Positions 7,406-15,524 of a DNA stretch of 64,000 bases are shown one piece after another; within the stretch, counting starts at the first letter, position 1; each line of letters starts with the position of its first letter. The stretch is from Bradyrhizobium sp. 138 (lineage in GTDB: Bacteria > Pseudomonadota > Alphaproteobacteria > Rhizobiales > Xanthobacteraceae). The notes beneath the pieces were generated by a model. That model ran no database searches and had not been told where the DNA came from. It saw only the letters and a program-made list of their open reading frames with translations. The stretch lies in contig NZ_JADPKT010000016.1 in NCBI RefSeq assembly GCF_023074075.1, positions 186,001 to 250,000 on the forward strand, given 5' to 3'. A program made the position numbers and the translations under genes.

Positions 7406-8137
7406 TCAGCAGGTCGGCAGCTTCGCCGTGATAGGCGCGGTCAGCATCGCCTCCAGCAGCCGCTCGGCCGTGGTCCCCTCAGGCAGCCGCTCCAGAATAT
7501 CCTTCAGCCTGCCGTCGAGCAGCAGCGTGGTGAAGCCGTGCACCAGCGACCAGGCACGCGCGATCGCAGCGCCCTGGTTCAGCGTCAGCGCATCTTCGCT
7601 GATCTGCTCCTGCCGCATCATGCCGACCGCATTCGCAAGTCCGGCGAAGGAGGCTTCGGCCGCCTCGTGCAGCGAGGGCCTCGAATAATCGAGCCGCTCG
7701 GTGCGGAACATGATGCCGTACATGCCGGGATGAGCCTGCGCGTAGGCGACATAGGCCTTCGGGCGCGCCAGGGCATGCTCGAGCGGCGTGGAGGCGGCAT
7801 TGGACGAGGCCGCCATCGCCGCGTTGAACTGGCGGAAGCCGACTGCCGCAAGCTCGCTCAGAAGCCCGGTGAGGTCGCCGAAATGATGCGTGGGTGCGGC
7901 GTGCGAGACGCCCGCCTCGCGTGCCACCGCGCGCAATGTGAGACCGGCAAGCCCATCACGTTCCAGCACCCGTTCGGCGGCCTGGAGCAGCGCCTCGCGC
8001 AGGGCGCCGTGATGGTACGGCGTCTCGGTCTTCGCGCTTGCCGCGCGGCGTGGTGGACGCGATGCCGCGGTCGAGGTCGTTCTCTTCAGGGCACGCGAGC
8101 TTCGCGCGGTTGCGCTCTTGGTGTCGATCTTGGTCAT
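7406..8137 (-). CDS. TetR/AcrR-family repressor of the carotenoid-oxygenase regulon
   Basis: A 243-residue protein with a disordered basic N-terminus (~40 residues, MTKIDTKSATARSSRALKRT). A TetR HTH follows ('HHGALREALLQAAERVLERDG', 'TLRAVAREAGVSHAAPTHHFG'; about residues 43-95). The C-terminal ligand/dimer domain contains 'MYGIMFRTERLDY' and is of the WHG (TetR_C) type. It is divergent from the carotenoid oxygenase gene. The gap contains GTAAAGAT elements that also recur in front of the gene at 10021, so the likely targets are itself, 8243 and 10021. The -35 region of its own promoter overlaps one half-site. Confidence 0.85.
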   Translation of the reverse strand: MTKIDTKSATARSSRALKRTTSTAASRPPRRAASAKTETPYHHGALREALLQAAERVLERDGLAGLTLRAVAREAGVSHAAPTHHFGDLTGLLSELAAVGFRQFNAAMAASSNAASTPLEHALARPKAYVAYAQAHPGMYGIMFRTERLDYSRPSLHEAAEASFAGLANAVGMMRQEQISEDALTLNQGAAIARAWSLVHGFTTLLLDGRLKDILERLPEGTTAERLLEAMLTAPITAKLPTC

Positions 8138-8159
8138 TTGCAAGCTATATGACGCAATA

Positions 8160-8209
8160 TTGACAGTGTAAAGATTTCGCTTGACCGATGCGGCATTCGG
8201 CGCTATCTC
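8160..8209 (+). promoter_or_regulatory. Promoter of the carotenoid oxygenase gene (candidate), divergent with the tetR promoter
   Basis: TTGACC at 8181-8186 and TATCTC at 8204-8209 are 17 bp apart, and the -10 touches the operator palindrome. On the other strand TTTACA and TATAGC, also 17 bp apart, could drive the repressor gene. The stretch from GACAGTGTAAAGATTTCGCT is repeated almost unchanged at 9935. Confidence 0.5.
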
Positions 8210-8228
8210 ATCTTTACGATGTAAAGAT
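8210..8228. promoter_or_regulatory. TetR operator, copy 1 (ATCTTTAC-GAT-GTAAAGAT)
   Basis: A perfect 8-3-8 palindrome, 14 bp upstream of the GTG start of the carotenoid oxygenase. The same arms with another centre recur at 9982-10000. A further half-site GTAAAGAT is at 8168-8175, in the -35 area of the repressor gene. Confidence 0.75.
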
Positions 8229-8242
8229 AGGGAGGATCTGCC

Positions 8243-9640
8243 GTGCAGCACGACTCCATCACCGAGCGCCGCAACAATATCGCGCCGATCCCGTTCGAAG
8301 CGGACGCGCCGTTCCCCAAGATCATCGGCGAATTGCCGCGCGAGCTGAACGGCACGCTGTATCGCAACGGTCCGAATCCGCAGTTCGAGGCGCCCAATGC
8401 ACACTGGTTCGTCGGCGACGGCATGCTGCACGCCTTCCACCTCGAGAACGGCCGCGCCAGCTACCGCAACCGCTGGGTCCGCACGCCGAAATGGCTGGCC
8501 GAGCACGATGCCGGCCGCGCATTATTCGGCGGCTTCGGCCGCAAGCTGCCGGATGCGCCGACCGATCTCACCGATGGCGGCGTCGCCAACACCAACATCA
8601 TCTTCCATGCCGGCAAGCTGCTCGCGCTTGAAGAAGCGCATCTGCCGACCGAGATCGAGCCGGGCACGCTGGCGACGCGCGGCTATCACAACTACCAGGG
8701 CCGCGTCGCCGGCAGTTTTACCGCGCATCCGAAGATCGATCCCGTCACCGGCGAACTCGTGTTCTTCGGTTACAACGCGGCAGGTCCGCTGACGCCCGCC
8801 CTCTCCTACGGTTCGGTCGATGCCTCCGGCAAGGCGACGCGCTTCGAACGCTTCGAAGCGCCCTATGCAAGCATGGTGCACGACTTCATCGTCACCGCGA
8901 ACCACGTGCTGTTTCCGATCCTGCCGATATCAGGCAGCATGGAGCGCGCCATGAGCGGACGGCCGCCCTATGCCTGGGAGCCCGACAAGGGCGCCTATGT
9001 CGGCGTCATGAAGCGCAGCAGCACGGCCAAGGACATCGTCTGGTTCCGCGCTGAGGCCTGCTACGTCTTCCACGTCATGAATGCGTGGGAGGACGAGAAC
9101 CGCATCATCGCCGACGTCATGCAGTTCGAGGAAGCGCCGCTGTTTCCGCACCCCGACGGCCGGCCGACCGATCCGGAGAAGTCGCGCGCCCGGCACTGCC
9201 GCTGGACCTTCGACCTCTCAGGCAACACAGACCGCTTCCAGCAGACTTACCTGGACGATCTCACCGGCGAATTCCCGCGCATCGACGACCGCCGCGCCGG
9301 GCTGAAGAACCGTCACGGTTGGTACGCCTGCGCCAATCCGAAACTGCCGATGTTCGGCGCGCTGTCCGGCGTCGTCCATGTCGACGGCAACGGGAGGCGG
9401 CTCGGTCATTATCTGCTGCCGGCCGGCGACACCATCTCCGAACCTGTTTTCGTCGAGCGCTCGAAGGATGCGACTGAGGGCGATGGCTGGCTGCTCGCGG
9501 TGGTCTGGCGGGCGCGAGAGAACCGCAGCGACCTCGCCGTGTTCAACGCCACCGATGTCGAGGCGGGCCCCGTCGCGCTGGTGCAGCTCGGCCACCGCGT
9601 GCCCGATGGTTTTCACGGTAATTGGGTGGGCGCGGCGTAG
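8243..9640 (+). CDS. Carotenoid oxygenase (RPE65/CCD family)
   Basis: A 465-residue protein starting at GTG 8243 with RBS GGAGG at 8231-8235. The N-terminus 'GELPRELNGTLYRNGPNPQF' and 'WFVGDGMLHAFHL' are typical of the family. The four iron-binding histidines expected in the seven-blade propeller can be assigned: H162 (FTAHPK), H213 (MVHDFIV), H277 (VFHVMNA) and H458 (GFHGNW). These enzymes cleave carotenoids, apocarotenoids or stilbene-type double bonds with O2. The substrate cannot be read. It is probably de-repressed when the divergent TetR protein binds its ligand. Confidence 0.92.
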   Translation: MQHDSITERRNNIAPIPFEADAPFPKIIGELPRELNGTLYRNGPNPQFEAPNAHWFVGDGMLHAFHLENGRASYRNRWVRTPKWLAEHDAGRALFGGFGRKLPDAPTDLTDGGVANTNIIFHAGKLLALEEAHLPTEIEPGTLATRGYHNYQGRVAGSFTAHPKIDPVTGELVFFGYNAAGPLTPALSYGSVDASGKATRFERFEAPYASMVHDFIVTANHVLFPILPISGSMERAMSGRPPYAWEPDKGAYVGVMKRSSTAKDIVWFRAEACYVFHVMNAWEDENRIIADVMQFEEAPLFPHPDGRPTDPEKSRARHCRWTFDLSGNTDRFQQTYLDDLTGEFPRIDDRRAGLKNRHGWYACANPKLPMFGALSGVVHVDGNGRRLGHYLLPAGDTISEPVFVERSKDATEGDGWLLAVVWRARENRSDLAVFNATDVEAGPVALVQLGHRVPDGFHGNWVGAA

Positions 9641-9683
9641 CGCGCCTGGAATGACAGCAGATGCGTCACCAAAGAGATATCTC

Positions 9684-9944
9684 ATGCACATACCTTCGAT
9701 CACTGTGAACTGTCTCGCTGTCCTCGCTTTGGCTTGCGTTGCGCTCACGCTCCAGATGATCCGGCGGCGGAGCAACCACATCATCTTCAACGGCGGCATC
9801 CTGCTCGCCGCCGGCCTTCTCATCGCCGCCGCGCTGCCGATCCTGTCGCGCCTGTCCTGGACGGATTTGGCAGACCAGGCGTCCGATCAAGCCGTTGCGG
9901 CCCTTCATTTTCTGGAGGTCGCCTACGTTATTTTGACACTGTAA
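9684..9944 (+). CDS. Small membrane protein, hypothetical (86 aa)
   Basis: Starts at ATG 9684, with a weak purine-rich AAAGAGA upstream; an in-frame ATG at 9651 is the alternative. Two or three hydrophobic segments are visible (VNCLAVLALACVALTL, GGILLAAGLLIAAALPIL and LHFLEVAYVILTL). The reading frame runs into the duplicated promoter/operator cassette, ending within ACACTGTAAAG. It lies 43 bp downstream of the carotenoid oxygenase and reads in the same direction. No family is recognised; it may be a genuine small ORF or a gene remnant. Confidence 0.45.
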   Translation: MHIPSITVNCLAVLALACVALTLQMIRRRSNHIIFNGGILLAAGLLIAAALPILSRLSWTDLADQASDQAVAALHFLEVAYVILTL

Positions 9945-9981
9945 AGATTTCGCTTGACCCGGCGGCACTCCCGAACTAAAG
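9935..9981 (+). promoter_or_regulatory. Duplicated promoter of the membrane-protein operon (candidate)
   Basis: GACACTGTAAAGATTTCGCT here matches GACAGTGTAAAGATTTCGCT at 8162. TTGACC at 9954-9959 is followed 17 bp later by TAAAGA. The unit lies 21-86 bp upstream of the gene at 10021. Confidence 0.5.
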
Positions 9982-10000
9982 ATCTTTACATCGTAAAGAT
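9982..10000. promoter_or_regulatory. TetR operator, copy 2 (ATCTTTAC-ATC-GTAAAGAT)
   Basis: A perfect 8-3-8 palindrome with the same arms as the site at 8210-8228, placed 20 bp before the ATG at 10021. It makes the two-gene unit 10021-11163 a second target of the same repressor. Confidence 0.75.
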
Positions 10001-10020
10001 CGACCTGACCGAGGCGGGCA

Positions 10021-10596
10021 ATGGCGATTTTCCTGATCCTCGCGCCCTACGGCGCTTACACCCTCCTGATGCTGGTGACATCAGCAACGGTCAGCGTGTT
10101 CGCGGCCTCCGCGATCTGCCTCGCCACCATCGCAATCGATGTGACGTGCGGCCGTTCGGTGAAGACCCTGGCCGCGGGTTCGGCGGTCGTGTTCGCCGCG
10201 ATCGGCCTCTACCTCGCGCTGCTCGATCCCGAGCTCGGCGCGCTCGGCGTCAAGCTGTCGGTCGATCTCGGCATCTTCGCCGTCTCGCTTGGCTCGATGC
10301 TGGTCCGCCGTCCCTTCACGCTGCAATATGCGCTTGAAGCGGTGCCGGCCGAGACCGCGGCGATGCCGGGCTTTCTCCAGGCCAATTACATCATCACCGG
10401 CGCCTGGACCGCGGCCACACTCCTGATGGCGGCCGCCAATCTCGTGCTGCTCTATGTCCCGGGTCTGCCGCTCTGGTCGAGCCTTGCGGTCGCCTTCGCC
10501 GCACGCAACAGCGCGCTTTACTTCACAAAGTGGTATCCCGAGTATCGCCAGATCAAGTACGGTACGCCCGCCCGCACATTGCCCAACGCTCGCTGA
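10021..10596 (+). CDS. Integral membrane protein of the TetR regulon, hypothetical
   Basis: A 191-residue protein with GAGG six bases before the ATG. About five hydrophobic stretches are visible: residues 1-20, 22-40, 50-67, 75-95, and 117-160 as a double span around 'ITGAWTAATLLMAAANLVLL'. The C-terminus 'FTKWYPEYRQIKYG' is polar and probably cytoplasmic. I cannot name a family. It is immediately followed by a YciB-like gene, with which it probably forms an operon under the operator at 9982-10000. Confidence 0.75.
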   Translation: MAIFLILAPYGAYTLLMLVTSATVSVFAASAICLATIAIDVTCGRSVKTLAAGSAVVFAAIGLYLALLDPELGALGVKLSVDLGIFAVSLGSMLVRRPFTLQYALEAVPAETAAMPGFLQANYIITGAWTAATLLMAAANLVLLYVPGLPLWSSLAVAFAARNSALYFTKWYPEYRQIKYGTPARTLPNAR

Positions 10597-10608
10597 ACAG
10601 GATTGACG

Positions 10609-11163
10609 ATGAAGGACGTATTCGCCCGCCTCGCCTCCGACCTCTTCTCCGCCATCGTCTTCCTGGTCGTCTATCTCGCCACCGACAACGTCATCCTGGC
10701 CACGTCGGTGGCGATCGCCGGCGCGATCGTGCAAGTGGTCTACGCCCGCATCAAGGGGCAGCAGCTCAACTACATGACCTATGCGAGCCTCGCGCTCGTC
10801 GTGGTCCTGGGCACGGTCACGCTATTGACCAATGATCCGCGCTTCATGATGGCAAAGCCTTCGATCGCGCATTTCGCGATCGGCCTCATCATGCTCAAGC
10901 GCGACTGGATGCTGCGCTACATGCCGCCGATCGTCGTCGAGACCGTTCCGGAATATGTGACGGCGGCAGGCTATGCCTGGGCGGCGCTGATGTTCGTGAT
11001 CGGCATCGGCATGATCGCCGTCGCCTCCACAGGCGACCTGAAGCTGTGGGCGTTCTACCTCACGGTGGTCGCCGGCGGCGCCAAGATCCTGGCCTTCGCC
11101 GTGCAGTACGTCGTGCTCCGGCTCGTCGTCACCAGCCGCCGGCGCGCCGCCGCCCGCGCTTAA
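10609..11163 (+). CDS. yciB: YciB/IspZ-type inner-membrane protein
   Basis: A 184-residue protein from the ATG at 10609 (MKDVFARLASDLFSAIVFLV). Multiple transmembrane spans are visible. The family signatures are 'VYLATDNVILATSVAIAGAIVQ', 'LTNDPRFMMAKPSIAHFAIG' (compare the family's 'F-hydrophobic-KPT' loop) and 'LIMLKRDWMLRYMPP'. YciB proteins help maintain envelope integrity and were once called intracellular septation protein A. It is 12 bp downstream of the membrane-protein gene. Control by a carotenoid-oxygenase repressor would be unusual, so this may be a paralogue of the housekeeping copy. Confidence 0.72.
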   Translation: MKDVFARLASDLFSAIVFLVVYLATDNVILATSVAIAGAIVQVVYARIKGQQLNYMTYASLALVVVLGTVTLLTNDPRFMMAKPSIAHFAIGLIMLKRDWMLRYMPPIVVETVPEYVTAAGYAWAALMFVIGIGMIAVASTGDLKLWAFYLTVVAGGAKILAFAVQYVVLRLVVTSRRRAAARA

Positions 11164-11267
11164 TTGCCCCGTCGCAGGGTTAGGCAGGAACTGCGGTTTG
11201 GGCTATAGGCTCGCTCAGGACGGCCGCGGATCGTCGCGGACCGCCGAAATTTGTTCGGGAGACGGGA

Positions 11268-11564
11268 ATGGCCGTAGACGGCAACTGGAATCTGACCATG
11301 ACGACGCCGATGGGCGAGCGCCAGGCGACGCTGAGCCTCAAGGCCGCCGGCGACACGCTCACGGGCACGCAGGGCGCAGAAGGTAATACCGCCGAGATCT
11401 TCGACGGCACCGTCTCTGGCGACAACGTTTCGTGGAAGGTCTCGATCACCAACCCGATGCCGCTCACGCTCGAATTCGCCGGCACCGTCGCCGGCGACAG
11501 CATCAGCGGCGAGATGGGCATCGGCCCGATGGGCAGCTTCCCGTTCACGGGCACGCGCGCGTAA
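11268..11564 (+). CDS. Conserved small beta-rich hypothetical protein, 98 aa
   Basis: MAVDGNWNLTMTTPMGERQA followed by alternating short strands with Gly/Asp turns ('AAGDTLTGTQGAEG', 'FDGTVSGDNVSWKVSITNPM', 'FAGTVAGDSISGEMGIGPMG'). The repeated 'G-x-V-x-G-D-x-(I/V)-S' motif suggests a small meander beta-barrel. Homologues with this pattern are common hypothetical proteins in Bradyrhizobium and relatives. No signal peptide. No function can be assigned. Confidence 0.75.
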   Translation: MAVDGNWNLTMTTPMGERQATLSLKAAGDTLTGTQGAEGNTAEIFDGTVSGDNVSWKVSITNPMPLTLEFAGTVAGDSISGEMGIGPMGSFPFTGTRA

Positions 11565-11579
11565 GGCCGCACAGCAATC

Positions 11580-12500
11580 ATGCGCGTGCTCCGTCTCATC
11601 GCGGCGACGATCCTGTGCGTCGCGACACAAGCGGCGCGCGCGGACGAGGCTGAACCGGCGTGGCGCGCAAGCGCGCTTGCCTTGGTGCCGGCGGGTTATG
11701 TCGCCGGCACGGCCTACCGTACCGAAGCCTTGACCGGTTACCTCGCCGTCTATCCGGCGGCGTCGAATGACCCGAAGAATCCGGCCAGCGTGTTTGCTCC
11801 GCGCCAATCCCTCGCAGTCGCGCTGACGCCGGATGAGAAGCGCGCGGTCTCAGCCGAATTGAAGCCGCGCGCCGAGCCGGCCCCTGGCGACGACGAGACA
11901 GATTTCGCCAAGCTGCACGCCGATCTCGCGGCAAAGCGCAAAACGCTGCCCGAGGGCACCGAGCCCTGCAGTCTCGGCGCCTGGTCCATCGACAAGGATT
12001 CCAATGGCCTCAACGTGCGTGCCGAGCCCTCGGTGAAGGCCCGCGTGCTCGGCACGCTGCCGCCGCCCTATCGGCTCAAGCTCGGCGGCGCCGAGAACAC
12101 GCCCGAGGGCGGCTGGCTCACCGAATTCCGCATCATCGGCTTCAAGGACGGCTGGTTCCTGATCGAAGGCGCGAGGCCACCGGGCAAGGACTACGAGGAC
12201 GAGAAAAGATATCCGCGCAGCGCGCCAAAGCCCTATGCCGGGCGCGGCTGGGTCGCGGCCAACAAGGTCGGCGCCAGCTACGCCAATGGCTACACACGTG
12301 CGGGTGGGCTGTTTCAGGCGCCCTTCGTCGACGCCAAATGGATGCCCGCCCAACACGAGCTCGGCGGCCCGATCGACGGCGACGGCGGGCCGAAGCGGCT
12401 TCTCGCCTGCAGCGGATATTGGGGTCTCGTCGAGAGCCACGACGGCGTCCGCGGCTGGTGGCGCTCGCTGTGCTCCAACCAGGTCACGAATTGCAGTTAG
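11580..12500 (+). CDS. Secreted SH3-domain-like protein
   Basis: A 306-residue protein with a signal peptide (MRVLRLIAATILCVATQAARA). A bacterial SH3 motif lies at about residues 138-195: 'SIDKDSNGLNVRAEPSVKARVLGTLPPP' followed by 'GWFLIEGARPPG'. A C-terminal segment 'GRGWVAANKVGASYANGYTRAG' looks like a second SH3-like strand set. Such proteins act in the periplasm, usually binding peptides of the cell wall. It is probably independent of its neighbours, and the convergent fumarase ends 62 bp away across a hairpin terminator. Confidence 0.75.
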   Translation: MRVLRLIAATILCVATQAARADEAEPAWRASALALVPAGYVAGTAYRTEALTGYLAVYPAASNDPKNPASVFAPRQSLAVALTPDEKRAVSAELKPRAEPAPGDDETDFAKLHADLAAKRKTLPEGTEPCSLGAWSIDKDSNGLNVRAEPSVKARVLGTLPPPYRLKLGGAENTPEGGWLTEFRIIGFKDGWFLIEGARPPGKDYEDEKRYPRSAPKPYAGRGWVAANKVGASYANGYTRAGGLFQAPFVDAKWMPAQHELGGPIDGDGGPKRLLACSGYWGLVESHDGVRGWWRSLCSNQVTNCS

Positions 12501-12531
12501 GCCGCTGAAGCTCCTGCGAAGATACATGCAG

Positions 12532-12557
12532 CATCACCGCGCGCGAGCGCGGTGATG
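12532..12557. terminator. Bidirectional hairpin between convergent genes
   Basis: The stem CATCACCGCGC/GCGCGGTGATG (11 bp, loop GCGA) is placed between the SH3-like gene and the fumarase gene. There is no strong T-run on either side. Confidence 0.6.
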
Positions 12558-12561
12558 TGAA

Positions 12562-14217
12562 CTAGCCCAAATTCAACTCCTTGAAGAAGTCGTTGCCCTT
12601 GTCGTCGATGATGATGAACGCCGGGAAGTCGACCACTTCGATGCGCCAGATCGCTTCCATGCCGAGCTCGGGATATTCGAGCACCTCGACCTTCTTGATG
12701 CAGTGCTCGGCGAGGTTCGCCGCGGCGCCGCCGATCGAGCCGAGATAGAAGCCGCCATATTTCTTGCAGGCCTCGCGCACGGCCGGGGCGCGATTGCCCT
12801 TGGCGACCATCACCATGGAGCCGCCGGCGGCCTGGAACTGGTCGACGAAGGAGTCCATGCGGCCGGCGGTGGTCGGACCGAACGCACCGGAAGCGTAGCC
12901 TTCGGGCGTCTTGGCGGGGCCGGCGTAGTAGACCGGATGATTCTTGAAATAATCCGGCAGCGGCTCGCCCCTCTCCAGCCGCTCGCGCAGCTTGGCATGG
13001 GCGCTGTCGCGCGCGACGATCATGGTGCCGGTCATCGAGACCCGCGTCTTGATCGGATGCTTGGAGAATGTCGCCAGGATGTCCTTCATCGGCTGGTTGA
13101 GGTCGATCTTGACGACCTCGCCGCCGAGCGCCTCTTCGACCGCAGGCAGATATTGCGCCGGGTTGTGCTCGAGCTCCTCGAGATAGACGCCGTCCTTCGT
13201 GATCTTGCCGAGCACCTGGCGGTCTGCCGAGCAGGACACGCCGAGCCCAATGGGGAGCGAGGCGCCGTGACGCGGCATGCGGATCACACGCACGTCGTGG
13301 CAGAAATATTTTCCGCCGAACTGAGCGCCGACGCCGAGGCTTTGCGTCATCTTGTGGATTTCCTGCTCCATCTCGACGTCGCGGAACGCATTGCCGTCCG
13401 GCGAGCCGTGGGTCGGCAGCGCATCGAGATAGCGGGCGGAAGCGAGCTTCACCGTCTTCATGCAGAGCTCGGCCGAGGTGCCGCCGATCACGATGGCGAG
13501 GTGATAGGGCGGGCACGCGGCGGTGCCGAGGGTCAGGATCTTTTCCTTCAGAAACGCGAGCAGCCGGTCCTTGGTCAGCACCGAAGGCGTGGCCTGGAAC
13601 AGAAAGCTCTTGTTGGCGCTGCCGCCGCCCTTCGCCATGAACATGAACTTGTAGGCATCGTCACCCTCGGCGTAGATCTCGCACTGCGCCGGCATGTTGT
13701 TGGCGGTGTTCTTCTCCTCGTACATCGAGAGCGGCGCGACCTGCGAGTAGCGCAGATTGCGGCGCAGGTACGCATCGCGCGCGCCTTCCGACAGCGCCGC
13801 CTCGTCGTCGCCGTCGGTGATGATGTTGCAGCCCTTCTTGCCCATGATGATCGCCGTGCCGGTGTCCTGGCACATCGGCAGCACGCCGCCGGCGGCGATA
13901 TTGGCGTTCTTCAAAAAGTCCAGCGCGACGAACTTGTCGTTGGGGCTGGCCTCGCCGTCCTCCAGGATGGCGCGAAGCTGCTTCAGATGGCCCGGCCGCA
14001 GGTAATGATTGATGTCGCCGAAAGCCGCCTCCGACAACGCCCGCAGCGCCTCGCGCGACACCACCAGCATGTCCTTCCCCAGGACCTTCTCGACCCGCAC
14101 GCCCTCGGCCGTGATCTTCTTGTAGGGCGTCTCGTCCTTGCCCAGCGGGAACAGCGGGGTGTGCTTGTAGGGCGGAACGGGCTTGGACTGGTCGGGAAAG
14201 GCAGTAGGAGCGTTCAT
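12562..14217 (-). CDS. Class I fumarate hydratase ([4Fe-4S], FumA/FumB type)
   Basis: A 551-residue protein from the ATG at 14217 ([20 protein letters not shown]), the usual class I length. The N-terminal domain carries '[14 protein letters not shown]' with the Fe-S ligand C116. Other conserved cysteines are in '[15 protein letters not shown]' and 'GVSCSADRQ'. The C-terminal domain has '[15 protein letters not shown]' and '[15 protein letters not shown]'. It interconverts fumarate and malate in the TCA cycle in the cytoplasm. It is oxygen-sensitive, and many alphaproteobacteria carry it together with class II FumC. It appears monocistronic. Confidence 0.95.
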   Translation of the reverse strand: MNAPTAFPDQSKPVPPYKHTPLFPLGKDETPYKKITAEGVRVEKVLGKDMLVVSREALRALSEAAFGDINHYLRPGHLKQLRAILEDGEASPNDKFVALDFLKNANIAAGGVLPMCQDTGTAIIMGKKGCNIITDGDDEAALSEGARDAYLRRNLRYSQVAPLSMYEEKNTANNMPAQCEIYAEGDDAYKFMFMAKGGGSANKSFLFQATPSVLTKDRLLAFLKEKILTLGTAACPPYHLAIVIGGTSAELCMKTVKLASARYLDALPTHGSPDGNAFRDVEMEQEIHKMTQSLGVGAQFGGKYFCHDVRVIRMPRHGASLPIGLGVSCSADRQVLGKITKDGVYLEELEHNPAQYLPAVEEALGGEVVKIDLNQPMKDILATFSKHPIKTRVSMTGTMIVARDSAHAKLRERLERGEPLPDYFKNHPVYYAGPAKTPEGYASGAFGPTTAGRMDSFVDQFQAAGGSMVMVAKGNRAPAVREACKKYGGFYLGSIGGAAANLAEHCIKKVEVLEYPELGMEAIWRIEVVDFPAFIIIDDKGNDFFKELNLG

Positions 14218-14429
14218 GGGGCGAATCTCGGGGTTTTGGAGCCCTGGCGGGCCTCTCAGCATAGAAGCGTTCTAAGCGCATTTTGAGCGGAAAAGAAAGG
14301 GAGCGGTGCGCATGGGAGGGGCGGCCCAGGCTCGGGAAGGCATTGGTCCAGCTGGTGGAAATGCCTCCGCCCACACTTGCGCTTCGCGGCCGACGACGGT
14401 TGAATGCGCGCGCTAAGGGGCTTTTCATC

Positions 14430-14903
14430 ATGACATTGAAACTGAACGTCCGCGGCGCGATCCTGGTCGCCGCCGCCATCACCGGCCTTGTGACCCTCGC
14501 CTCGCCTGCGCGCGCCGACCGTTGCGACGACAGCGCCAAGGAGCTGGCGAACCAGGTCGATCGCCTCAAGGTGAATTTCCGCGCCGCCAACGTCGTTTAC
14601 CTGACGCACCCCGCGGCCAAGGAGCTGTCCGTGGGCTGCCGCGGCGACAAATATTCCATCGAGCTCTATGCCAAGGGTGATCGCAAGCCCACGCCGGAGT
14701 TCTATGCGCTGGTGGGGTCGATGGCGGCGATCGTCTTCACCGTGACCAAGGACGACACCACGACGGGCGCGACACGCTGCCTGAAACGGATGGGGCTGCT
14801 GCGCGGCGACAAGATCAGCATGCGCTATCGGCGGCTCAACATGGAATGCACCCGCACCAAGAAGGACGCCTCGATCGCGATCACGCGCGGCAAGGACGAA
14901 TAG
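14430..14903 (+). CDS. Secreted hypothetical protein, 157 aa
   Basis: Begins at ATG 14430 with a signal peptide (MTLKLNVRGAILVAAAITGL, then LASPARA-D). The mature protein has four cysteines (DRCDDSAK, VGCRGDK, TRCLKRM, MECTRTK), suggesting two periplasmic disulfides. Alpha/beta content is mixed. It resembles small conserved Bradyrhizobium exported proteins of unknown function. It is divergent from the fumarase gene across 212 bp. No operon partner. Confidence 0.7.
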   Translation: MTLKLNVRGAILVAAAITGLVTLASPARADRCDDSAKELANQVDRLKVNFRAANVVYLTHPAAKELSVGCRGDKYSIELYAKGDRKPTPEFYALVGSMAAIVFTVTKDDTTTGATRCLKRMGLLRGDKISMRYRRLNMECTRTKKDASIAITRGKDE

Positions 14904-14975
14904 GCGGGGCACTGCGCCTTCGCTCATGTCACACGCTCGGCAACGCAACGCATCGCGACGCCGCCTGCCACACCG

Positions 14976-15080
14976 CAGCGACTTGTCCGCCGAAGCCTTC
15001 GAAGGCGGAAGCAATCCAGAAATCTCTCCACCGGGGGGATTCTGGATTGCTTCGTCGCAAGGGCTCCTCGCAATGACGAG
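14976..15080. repeat. Dispersed palindromic repeat, type A (copy 2)
   Basis: Contains GACTTGTCCGCCGAAGCC, GAAGCAATCCAGAAAT and the mirrored TCTGGATTGCTTCGTCGC ... CGCAATGACG. It occupies most of the 330-bp gap between 14903 and 15233. Confidence 0.85.
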
Positions 15081-15232
15081 GTGAGATTTGTCATCGCTCT
15101 CATCCAGCGTGGATGATGCGCGAAAGCAGCCTCTCCACCACACCCAATCCCTCGCATTTTAACGATTGGCTTGAAGGAAATTTCGCTGCTCGCAGGGCAG
15201 GCTCAATTGTTTCCATGTGTGAGGATTTGCGG

Positions 15233-15406
15233 ATGAAGGTTTCCACCGTTGCGCCCCCGCCGATCGCGATCGTGGTTCCGAACTACGACACGACCAAGCC
15301 GCAGGACGATCAGACCAAGGTCAAGGGCGAGGATCCGACCTTTAAGCCGCAGCCGCCCGCGCCGCTGCCGCCGGGTCAGGGCACGCGGATCGATCAGCTC
15401 GCCTGA
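15233..15406 (+). CDS. Small proline-rich hypothetical protein, 57 aa
   Basis: The ATG at 15233 has GAGGA at 15221-15225, seven bases upstream. The product starts MKVSTVAPPPIAIVVPNYDT and ends with a Pro/Gln-rich segment (FKPQPPAPLPPGQGTRIDQLA). No domain is recognised. The good RBS and composition suggest it is translated. Longer in-frame starts at 15113 would run back into the repeat and are less likely. Confidence 0.5.
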   Translation: MKVSTVAPPPIAIVVPNYDTTKPQDDQTKVKGEDPTFKPQPPAPLPPGQGTRIDQLA

Positions 15407-15524
15407 TCAGGCCTGTCGAAGCTGAAGGGCCCGATCCGGTCGATCGGGCTTTTCGCGCGTCCGGCCGCATCTTTGCCGGATAGCGGGACCATGATCCGTG
15501 CGCGGCCATCCCGGGATCCCGCGC

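Noticed and set aside
12703..14286. 527-codon frame opposite fumarase
   Set aside because: The minus-strand frame encodes a full class I fumarase with conserved Fe-S cysteines. The plus frame is an antisense shadow.
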